Below are positions 57,399-64,000 of a stretch of 64,000 nucleotides of DNA, piece after piece (position 1 is the first letter of the stretch; every line of letters begins with the position of its first letter). The notes under the pieces are model-generated. The model searched no databases. It saw only the letters and a list, made by a program, of their open reading frames with translations, and had not been told where the DNA came from. Origin of the DNA: CALMKX01 sp036274895 (GTDB lineage Bacteria; Acidobacteriota; Thermoanaerobaculia; Multivoradales; SZUA-115); assembly GCA_036274895.1 (NCBI GenBank), contig DASUEU010000049.1, positions 248,001 to 312,000 on the forward strand, given 5' to 3'. The position numbers and the translations under genes are program-made.

Positions 57399-59127
57399 AC
57401 CACCACCAACAAAGCACCCCCAGCCCCAGCCCCCCCACGGTCAACCAGCCGCCGAGGGCGGCTCGGCCGGCCTCGGCGGGGCTCACCAAGGCGGTGAGCA
57501 TCGCCGTCGCCGGCAGGTCGTGGGGGAGCACGAACATCATCCCCACGCCGCCGACCAGGAAGCCCAGGGCCGCGAGCTTCAAGATTCCCGGCACCCGCTC
57601 GGGGCGGCCTTGGCGACGGCCGAGCTTCGAGTGGCTGTAGCCGTAGGCCGAATAGGCGGCGAGGCCGAGCACCAGCCAGCCGGCGAAGCGCCACCAGGAC
57701 GAGGGGGGCAGGTAGACCATCAGCCCGACGCAGGAGGCGGCGCCGAGCAGAGGCAGGAACCACGGCCCCAGGGGCACCCGGAAGCCCCCGGAGATGCCGG
57801 CCGCCTGCTCCGGGTTGCGCCGGTCCTGGAGGCGCAGCAGGGGGATCCCCAGGCACACCAGCACGAAGGCGAAGAGGGTGCCGATGTTGGTCAGGTCGAC
57901 CATCTCGTCAATGGTGGTGAAAGAGGCGATCAGCCCCACCACCAGGCCGGTGGCGATGGTGGTGACGTGCGGGGTCTTGTACTTCGGATGGACCGAGGCG
58001 AAGACGGGCGGCAGTAGCCCGTCCCGCGCCATCGAGAAGAAGATCCGCGGCTGGCCCATCTGGAACACCAGCAGCACCGCGGTCATCGCCACCACCGAGC
58101 CGAAGGCGACGAAGATCGACGCCCAGGTGGCCTGCGGCGCCACGATGCCGAGGGCGTAGGTTAGCGGCTCGGACCTCTCGGCGGCGGTCATGCCGGTCAG
58201 GGTGGAGAAGGGCACCATGCCGAGGAAGACCGCGGCCACCACCACGTAGAGCAGGGTGCAGATCGCCAGCGACGAGAAGATGCCGATCGGCAGGTCCCGC
58301 TTGGGGTTCTTGGTCTCCTCGGCCACCGTCGAGACGGCGTCGAAGCCGATGTAGGCGAAAAAGACGATGGCGGCTCCGGTCAACGTGCCGGCGAAGCCGT
58401 TGGGCATGAACGGCGTCCAGTTGGCGGAGAGCTGGCCACTGGGCACGAAGGAGATCCCGATCGCCACGAAGGCCAGCAGCACCACGATCTTGAGCACCAC
58501 CATGCCGGCGTTGAAGCGGGCTGACTCCCGGATCCCCCACACCAGCACCACGGTGATGATCATCACGATCAGAAAGGCCAGCAGGTTGCAGACGATCGGC
58601 ACTCCGAAGAGCTTGGGGGCGGCCTCGTAGAGGCCCTCGATCTTCGCCCCGGTGCGGTAGTCGGTGGCGAGCCACAGGGGCACGTCGATGCCCAGGTTGC
58701 CGAGCAACGAGCGGAAGTACCCCGACCACGAGATCGCCACCGCGACGTTGCCGATGGCGTACTCGATCATCAGGTCCCAGCCGATGATCCAAGCCACCAG
58801 CTCGCCCAGGGTGGCGTAGGAGTAGGTGTAGGCCGAGCCCGAGATCGGCACCCGCGAGGCGAACTCGGCGTAGCAGAGGGCCGTGAAGGCGCAGACCAGC
58901 GCCGTGATCACGAACGACAGCATCAGGGAGGGGCCGGCGCCGGGCCGGGCGGCGTCGCCGGCGGCGGCCGAGCCGATGGTGGAGAAGATGCCGGCGCCGA
59001 TGATCGCTCCCACGCCGAGCAGAGTGACTTGCAGCGGCCCCAGGGCCCGCCGCAGGCTGTGGGCGGAGTCCTGGCTGGCGGCGAGGATCTCCTTCAAGTC
59101 CTTGGTCTGGAACAGGGTTCGCAGCAA
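57364..59127 (-). CDS. APC-family (CAT-type) amino acid permease, 587 residues
   Basis: The product has the CAT/APC start LRRALGPLQVTLLGVGAIIG then AGIFSTIGSAAAG (about 26-57), and some 14 hydrophobic segments, as in cationic amino acid transporters rather than the 12 of basic APC carriers. TM6 region FFAYIGFDAVSTVAEETKNP (about 266-285) is typical. TAGAAT on this strand (59175-59170) is a good -10. It is divergent from another APC gene. Likely substrate: cationic or broad amino acids. Confidence 0.9.
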   Translation of the reverse strand: MLRTLFQTKDLKEILAASQDSAHSLRRALGPLQVTLLGVGAIIGAGIFSTIGSAAAGDAARPGAGPSLMLSFVITALVCAFTALCYAEFASRVPISGSAYTYSYATLGELVAWIIGWDLMIEYAIGNVAVAISWSGYFRSLLGNLGIDVPLWLATDYRTGAKIEGLYEAAPKLFGVPIVCNLLAFLIVMIITVVLVWGIRESARFNAGMVVLKIVVLLAFVAIGISFVPSGQLSANWTPFMPNGFAGTLTGAAIVFFAYIGFDAVSTVAEETKNPKRDLPIGIFSSLAICTLLYVVVAAVFLGMVPFSTLTGMTAAERSEPLTYALGIVAPQATWASIFVAFGSVVAMTAVLLVFQMGQPRIFFSMARDGLLPPVFASVHPKYKTPHVTTIATGLVVGLIASFTTIDEMVDLTNIGTLFAFVLVCLGIPLLRLQDRRNPEQAAGISGGFRVPLGPWFLPLLGAASCVGLMVYLPPSSWWRFAGWLVLGLAAYSAYGYSHSKLGRRQGRPERVPGILKLAALGFLVGGVGMMFVLPHDLPATAMLTALVSPAEAGRAALGGWLTVGGLGLGVLCWWWFSRRLTSSPAT

Positions 59128-59267
59128 GTCCTGCCTCCTTATGAGCGCTCGTTGGGGCGTTGGCGGAGGATTCTACACGCCACCCCTCGCGGTCTCGCAC
59201 CTCTTCACCAGGGACTGCTACACTACCCGGCCAGTTCCAGGGCAGCACACAGATCGGGGGAGGCAGG
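59128..59267. promoter_or_regulatory. Divergent promoters of two amino acid permeases
   Basis: TAGAAT on the reverse strand (59175-59170) and TACACT on the forward strand (59219-59224) are outward-facing -10 hexamers. GGGGGAGG lies before the forward ATG at 59268. No clear -35 or operator. Confidence 0.45.
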
Positions 59268-60782
59268 ATGAGCAGTGGGGGAGAGGAGAAGGCCACGGGC
59301 TTCGTACGCGAGCTGGGTCTGGCCGACTCGACGATGATCGTCGCCGGCTCGATGATCGGCTCGGGCATCTTCATTGTCTCTGCGGACATCGCGCGCCAGG
59401 TCGGATCGGCCGGAGGGCTGCTGCTGGTCTGGATCGTGACCGGGCTCCTGACCATCACGGCGGCCCTGTCCTACGGCGAGCTCGCCGGCATGATGCCCAA
59501 GGCCGGCGGCCAGTACGTCTACCTGCGCGAGGCCTACTCCCCGCTCTGGGGCTTCCTCTACGGCTGGGCCCTCTTCCTGGTGATCCAGACCGGTACCATC
59601 GCGGCCGTGGCGGTGGGCTTCGCCCGGTTCCTGGGAGTGCTGGTGCCCGGAGTCTCACCCACCAGTTGGATCATCGCGCCGATCGACCTCTCCGAGGGCT
59701 ACGCCCTTTCGCTCTCGACCCAGCAGCTGGTGGGCATCTTGATGATCGCCTTCCTGACCTGGCTCAACACCCGGGGGATCAAGCTCGGCAAGCTGATCCA
59801 GAACCTCTTCACCTCGACCAAGACCCTGTCGCTCGCCTTGTTGATCGTGGTCGGCCTGACCCTGGGCTGGAACCGCGAGGCCGTGTCGGCGAACTTCGGC
59901 TCCTTCTGGGGCGTCCAGAACGCGACCACCATCCAGCCGGACCTGCCCTTCGTCGACGCGGTCACCGCGGGGGCGGGGCTCTTCGCCCTGTTCGTCGCCT
60001 TCTGCGTGGCCCAGGTGGGCTCCCTGTTCTCCTCGGACGCCTGGAACAACATCACTTTCACAGCCGGCGAAGTGAAGAACCCCAAGCGGGACATCCCCCT
60101 CTCCCTGGTCTACGGCACGGTGCTGGTGATCTCGCTCTACGTGCTGGCCAACCTCGCTTATCTGGTGACCCTGCCCCTCTCCGAGATCCAAACCGCTCCG
60201 GACGACCGCGTGGCGACGGCGGCACTGGCCAAGATCTTCGGCTCCGGCGGGGCGGTGATCATGGCCATCGCCATCGTGATCTCGACCTTTGGCTGCAACA
60301 ACGGCCTGATCCTGGCTGGCGCCCGGGTCTACTACGCGATGGCTCAGGACGGCTTGTTCTTCAAGAGGACAGGAGTGCTCAACCGCAACCACGTTCCAGG
60401 AGCCGGGTTGGTGGTGCAGGGCGTGTGGGCCAGCCTGCTGGTGCTGCCCCGCACCCGCACGGTGAGTGCGGAGGGTGCCGTCAGCTATGGCAACCTCTAT
60501 AGCAACCTGCTGGACTACGTGGTCTTCGCCGTGCTGATCTTCTACGTCTTGACCATCGCCGGGCTCTTCGTCCTACGCAAGAAGCAGCCCGACGCCGAGC
60601 GTCCCTACCGCGCCTTCGGCTATCCGGTGGTGCCGGCTCTCTACATGGTGGCCGCCTCGGTGATCTCGGTTGTGCTCCTGCTCTACAAGACGCAGACCAC
60701 CTGGCCCGGCCTGGTGATCGTCCTGACCGGCATCCCGGTCTATTTCCTGTGGCGTCGCTCGGCGGCGTCCGTCAGCTCCTGA
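59268..60782 (+). CDS. APC-family amino acid permease, 504 residues
   Basis: From ATG 59268 the product carries LADSTMIVAGSMIGSGIFIV (about 19-38) with the GSGIF loop of APC carriers, ELAGMMPKAGGQYVYLREAY (about 68) and SLFSSDAWNNITFTAGEVKN (about 248). Twelve membrane segments are visible. The LAT-like loop GGQYVYLREAY fits neutral amino acid exchangers/importers. GGGGGAGGCAGG precedes the start. A longer reading from 59160 would lack this ribosome site. Confidence 0.9.
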   Translation: MSSGGEEKATGFVRELGLADSTMIVAGSMIGSGIFIVSADIARQVGSAGGLLLVWIVTGLLTITAALSYGELAGMMPKAGGQYVYLREAYSPLWGFLYGWALFLVIQTGTIAAVAVGFARFLGVLVPGVSPTSWIIAPIDLSEGYALSLSTQQLVGILMIAFLTWLNTRGIKLGKLIQNLFTSTKTLSLALLIVVGLTLGWNREAVSANFGSFWGVQNATTIQPDLPFVDAVTAGAGLFALFVAFCVAQVGSLFSSDAWNNITFTAGEVKNPKRDIPLSLVYGTVLVISLYVLANLAYLVTLPLSEIQTAPDDRVATAALAKIFGSGGAVIMAIAIVISTFGCNNGLILAGARVYYAMAQDGLFFKRTGVLNRNHVPGAGLVVQGVWASLLVLPRTRTVSAEGAVSYGNLYSNLLDYVVFAVLIFYVLTIAGLFVLRKKQPDAERPYRAFGYPVVPALYMVAASVISVVLLLYKTQTTWPGLVIVLTGIPVYFLWRRSAASVSS

Positions 60783-60801
60783 CCCTGGAGGACTCAACGG
60801 A

Positions 60802-62283
60802 ATGTCCATCTTTGCCACCAAGTCGATCGACAAGATCAAGGCCGAGGCGGCGGCCGGCGGCGAGCACAGCCTGAAGCGCGTGCTCAGTGCCCTCGACCTC
60901 ACCACGCTGGGTATCGGCGCCATCATCGGCACCGGCATCTTCGTGCTGACGGGCCAGGCCGCGGCGCAGTACGCCGGACCGGCGATCGTCATCTCGATGA
61001 TCCTCGCCGGCCTGGTCAGTGCGCTCGCAGCTCTCTGTTACGCTGAGTTCGCCTCGACGGTACCGATCGCCGGCTCGGCCTACACCTACGGCTACGCCAC
61101 CCTGGGCGAGTTCTTCGCCTGGATCATCGGCTGGGACTTGATGCTGGAGTACGCCCTGGGCGCGGCGACGGTGGCGGTGGGATGGTCGGGCTACGTGGTG
61201 AGCTTCCTCCATGACTTCGGCATCCAGTTCCCGGCCGCCTTCTCGGCGGCACCGGGTACTGCGGTGACGCTGGCGGACGGCTCCACGGTGACCGCTGTGT
61301 TCAATTTGCCGGCGGTGTTGATCGCCGTGCTGGTGACCGTCCTGCTGGTGGTCGGCATCCAGGAGTCGGCGCGGGTGAACGCGGTGATCGTGATCATCAA
61401 GGTGGCGGTGGTGCTGCTGGTGATCGCCGCCGGCGCCATGTTCCTCGACAGCGGTAACTGGCGGCCGTTCATCCCCGAGAATACCGGCCAGTTCGGCCAG
61501 TACGGCTGGAGTGGCATCCTGCGCGGCGCGGGGGTGATCTTCTTCGCCTACATCGGCTTCGACGCTGTCTCGACGGCTGCCCAGGAGGCCAAGAACCCCC
61601 AGAAGGACATGCCGATCGGCATCATCGGCTCCCTGGTGATCTGCACCGTCCTCTACGTGCTGGTCTCCGGCGTGATGGTGGGCCTCGTGCCCTACACCCA
61701 GCTGGGCGTTCCCGCCCCCATGGCGGTCGCGATCGACGCCGCCAAGGCCAAGGCCGCCGGTACCGCCTGGTCGAGCCTGATCGGCATCATGCCGTACCTG
61801 GTCAAGCTCGGCGCCATCGCCGGCCTGTCCTCGGTGATGGTGGTGATGATGCTCGGTCAGCCGCGCGTCTTCATGTCGATGGCCAATGACGGCTTGCTGC
61901 CGGCCGCCTTCAAGAAGATCCACCCTCGCTTCCGCACCCCCTACGTCACCACCATCCTGACCGGCATCGTGGTCGCCATCGCCGCCGGCTTCTTCCCGAT
62001 CGGGATCCTGGGCGAGCTGGTGTCGATCGGCACCCTGCTGGCCTTCGTGATCGTGTCGGTCGGCATCGTCGCCCTGCGCGTCCAGAAGCCGAACCTGGAG
62101 CGGCCGTTCAAGGTGCCCGCGGCGTTCGTGCTGGCGCCCCTCTCGGCGCTGGTCTCGCTGGTGGTGATGGCCGGCCTGCCCTGGCACACCTGGGAGCGGC
62201 TGCTGATCTGGATGGGCCTGGGTGTGGTGGTTTACTTTGCCTACAGCCGTCGCCGCAGCTTGCTCTATCAGCAGGGTAAGTAG
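60802..62283 (+). CDS. APC-family (CAT/YhdG-like) amino acid permease, 493 residues
   Basis: The product begins with an amphipathic stretch (SIFATKSIDKIKAEAAAGGE), then LTTLGIGAIIGTGIFVLTGQ (about 33-52) and CYAEFASTVPIAGSAYTYGY (about 76). TM6 region FFAYIGFDAVSTAAQEAKNP (about 248-267) is close to the permease at 57364. It starts 19 bases after the previous permease with CTGGAGG upstream, so both are one operon. A 12-bp hairpin follows. Likely substrate: basic or branched amino acids. Confidence 0.9.
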   Translation: MSIFATKSIDKIKAEAAAGGEHSLKRVLSALDLTTLGIGAIIGTGIFVLTGQAAAQYAGPAIVISMILAGLVSALAALCYAEFASTVPIAGSAYTYGYATLGEFFAWIIGWDLMLEYALGAATVAVGWSGYVVSFLHDFGIQFPAAFSAAPGTAVTLADGSTVTAVFNLPAVLIAVLVTVLLVVGIQESARVNAVIVIIKVAVVLLVIAAGAMFLDSGNWRPFIPENTGQFGQYGWSGILRGAGVIFFAYIGFDAVSTAAQEAKNPQKDMPIGIIGSLVICTVLYVLVSGVMVGLVPYTQLGVPAPMAVAIDAAKAKAAGTAWSSLIGIMPYLVKLGAIAGLSSVMVVMMLGQPRVFMSMANDGLLPAAFKKIHPRFRTPYVTTILTGIVVAIAAGFFPIGILGELVSIGTLLAFVIVSVGIVALRVQKPNLERPFKVPAAFVLAPLSALVSLVVMAGLPWHTWERLLIWMGLGVVVYFAYSRRRSLLYQQGK

Positions 62284-62296
62284 GGCCTCCTCGGCG

Positions 62297-62336
62297 GGAG
62301 CCGGCCGGTCATAGGAATTCCGGCCGGCTCCTTCTT
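62297..62336 (+). terminator. Terminator after the permease operon
   Basis: GGAGCCGGCCGG (62297-62308) and CCGGCCGGCTCC (62320-62331) form a 12-bp stem with an 11-base loop, then TTCTT. It lies 13 bases after the permease stop. Confidence 0.75.
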
Positions 62337-62433
62337 AAGACCTTCCTTCAAGTAGACAGCTCTATCCGGTAACATCACGCGCGCTCCGGGGCCGATCGGT
62401 CTGGGCCTCGTGTTCTCGCCCTTTGGAGGAGCC

Positions 62434-63765
62434 ATGTCCAACTTCCAGATCGGGATCCACCTCTTTCTCCAGCTCGCGGTGATCATCGCCACGTGCCGGC
62501 TGGTCGGCTGGCTTGGGCGCCGCTTCCTGGGCCAGACCCAGGTCTTCATGGAGATGGTGGCGGGCGTGCTCCTGGGGCCTTCCCTGCTCGGCCTGTTCTG
62601 GCCGGGGGCTCAGGCCTGGCTGTTCCCCAAGCAGCTGGCCGTGGCCGCAGAGGCGGGCACCGTGATGGTGGGCCATCCGAACATGAGCATCCTCTACGCC
62701 CTGGCCCAGATCGGCCTGGTGCTCTACATGTTCGTCATCGGCCTCGAGTTCGACATCGGCCTGCTGCGCGGCCGGGCCAAGAGCGCCGGCCTGGTCTCGG
62801 GCGCCGGGATCGTGGTGCCCTTCGCCGTGGGCGGGGCCCTGCTGCCCATGCTGATGGGGCGGGACGACCTTTTCGCCGGCGGCGTCGGGGCCGGCATCGC
62901 CTTCCTCTTCGTCGGCGCCTCGATCTCGATCACGGCCTTCCCCATGCTGGCGCGCATGCTCTACGAGCGGGGGATCAGCCGTACCCGGCTGGGGACCCTG
63001 ACCCTCGCCGCCGGCTCGATCGACGATGCGGTCGCCTGGTGCCTGCTCGCCCTGGTGCTCGCGGTCTTCCAGAAGACCCCCGAAACCGCCTGGATGACCG
63101 TCGGGGGTGGCATCGTCTACGCCATCTTCATGCTCACCATCGGGCGCAAGGCCCTCGGGGTCCTCAAGCGCCGGTTCGAGAGCAAAGGCGAGCTGTCCAT
63201 GGACGCCTTCACCACCGTGGTGGTGATCCTCATGATCTGCGCCTTTTTCACCGATCTGATCGGCATCTACGCCGTGTTCGGTGCCTTCATCTGCGGCGCC
63301 GCCATGCCCAAGGGCAAGTTCGGCGACGCCTTGACCGAGAAGATCGAGCAGCTCACCACCTCGCTCTTCCTGCCGATGTTCTTCGTCTACTCGGGGCTCA
63401 ACACCAAGATCGGCCTGGTCAACACGGTCGAGCTGTGGTTGCTGGCCATCGTGGTGATCCTGATCTCGATCCTCGGCAAGGGCGTGGCCTGCATGCTGGC
63501 TGCCCGGGTGAGCGGTGAGAGCTGGCATCACTCGGCGATCATCGGCACCCTGATGAACGCCCGTGGGCTGATGGAGCTGATCCTCCTGAACATCGGTCTC
63601 GAGCGCGGTGTGATCACGCCGACGTTCTTCACCATCATGGTGCTGATGGCGGTGATCACGACGGGAATGGCCTCACCGATCTACCACGTGCTGAGCCGGG
63701 GGCTCAGCCTCGAGGGGGCGCGGATACCCGGGACGCGGACCCTGGTGACACCGGGCGGCTCCTGA
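62434..63765 (+). CDS. CPA2-family cation:proton antiporter
   Basis: From ATG 62434 (GGAGGA 3 bases upstream; a GTG 8 codons earlier is less likely) the product is 443 residues with about 12 membrane segments. Motifs are GVLLGPSLLGLF (about 45), YMFVIGLEFDIGLLRG (about 98), LAAGSIDDAVAWCLLALVLA (ion-site Asp-Asp, about 191-210) and NARGLMELILLNIGLERG (about 370). There is no RCK domain, so it fits Na+/H+ (or K+/H+) exchange without nucleotide control. TAACAT near 62367 may be its -10. Confidence 0.9.
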   Translation: MSNFQIGIHLFLQLAVIIATCRLVGWLGRRFLGQTQVFMEMVAGVLLGPSLLGLFWPGAQAWLFPKQLAVAAEAGTVMVGHPNMSILYALAQIGLVLYMFVIGLEFDIGLLRGRAKSAGLVSGAGIVVPFAVGGALLPMLMGRDDLFAGGVGAGIAFLFVGASISITAFPMLARMLYERGISRTRLGTLTLAAGSIDDAVAWCLLALVLAVFQKTPETAWMTVGGGIVYAIFMLTIGRKALGVLKRRFESKGELSMDAFTTVVVILMICAFFTDLIGIYAVFGAFICGAAMPKGKFGDALTEKIEQLTTSLFLPMFFVYSGLNTKIGLVNTVELWLLAIVVILISILGKGVACMLAARVSGESWHHSAIIGTLMNARGLMELILLNIGLERGVITPTFFTIMVLMAVITTGMASPIYHVLSRGLSLEGARIPGTRTLVTPGGS

Positions 63766-63819
63766 TCGTGCCGGCTCGGTTGAACCGGGCCGGGTGAGCG
63801 TGCGAGACTTGCCGCCGCT

Positions 63820-64000
63820 TTGAGCCTCCCTCTTCTCGCGATCCTCTTCCTCGGCCTGCTGGCCGCGGCCTACTTCTCGTACGGCCGCTGGGTGGCTCGC
63901 CACTTGGACGTGGACGACGCTCAGACGACCCCCGCCCATCGCCACGCCGATGGCGTGGACTTCGTTCCCACCCGGCCGTTCTACCTCTTCGGACAGCACT
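63820..64000 (+). CDS. cstA: CstA-like carbon starvation/peptide permease (partial)
   Basis: The frame from TTG 63820 runs to the window edge with 60 residues: one membrane segment (LLAILFLGLLAAAYFSYGRW) and then ARHLDVDDAQTTPAHRHADG with VDFVPTRPFYLFGQH, the conserved CstA N-terminal region before HF. CstA proteins import peptides or pyruvate. No ATG or GTG is in frame after the TGA at 63781, so TTG is the likely start. The rest lies outside the window. Confidence 0.8.
   Translation, partial: MSLPLLAILFLGLLAAAYFSYGRWVARHLDVDDAQTTPAHRHADGVDFVPTRPFYLFGQH

Overview
The window is gene-dense, high-GC bacterial DNA (roughly two thirds G+C by eye) with about 58 protein genes, no rRNA, tRNA, CRISPR array or transposase that I can see. 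The gene content (sdhCAB with one membrane subunit, an E1/E2/E3 2-oxoacid dehydrogenase operon with lipB nearby, PspA, an OmpA-domain protein, lipoprotein and L,D-transpeptidases, many amino-acid carriers) suggests an aerobic or respiring Gram-negative heterotroph living on peptides and amino acids. Acidobacteriota (Thermoanaerobaculia/Holophagae type) is my best guess, but this is inference.

Layout. 1-2.3 kb: end of a LodA-like quinoprotein gene, its LodB-like flavoprotein, and a secreted DsbA-family protein. 2.3-8.4 kb: a rearranged accessory region with mazEF, a 1298-residue ankyrin protein, a 245-bp direct repeat on both sides, broken fitA antitoxin copies, a stray duplicate of the hemE 3' end and a DUF433/DUF5615 toxin-antitoxin pair. 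8.4-16.3 kb: hemE, then, divergently, a degenerate sigma-54-type regulator with an FHA domain followed by cinA-thpR-plsY-gpsA-guaA. 16.3-17.5 kb: reverse-strand RRM protein and small antitoxin-like genes. 17.5-22.9 kb: sdhCAB, a TPR-like protein, a secreted trypsin-like protease and a cytochrome c.

23.0-31.4 kb holds the most interesting locus: two divergent operons. One encodes a coiled-coil protein, PspA/IM30, a classical (non-PspF) AAA+ ATPase and a small protein. The other encodes an ABC permease, an ABC ATPase, a membrane coiled-coil protein and a solute-binding-protein/OmpA fusion. It looks like an envelope machine coupling an ESCRT-III-like membrane remodeller to an ABC transporter anchored to peptidoglycan. 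31.4-41 kb: plsC-like acyltransferase, MBL hydrolase, the 2-oxoacid dehydrogenase operon, an AbiJ-like defence protein, a PIN toxin with its small partner, and lipB. 41-49.1 kb: a large secreted beta-propeller protein, an NtrC-type regulator with a pseudo-receiver, and, beside a sigma-54 promoter, a lipoprotein-L,D-transpeptidase operon. 49.2-64 kb: ten consecutive membrane carriers (SLC13, DAACS, KUP, MFS, NSS with a 38-residue partner, three APC permeases, CPA2, CstA).

Two general points. Several genes lack a Shine-Dalgarno and instead have a TAGAAT-like -10 hexamer about 7 bases before the start codon, suggesting leaderless transcripts. Toxin-antitoxin modules, intact or broken, occur at five places.
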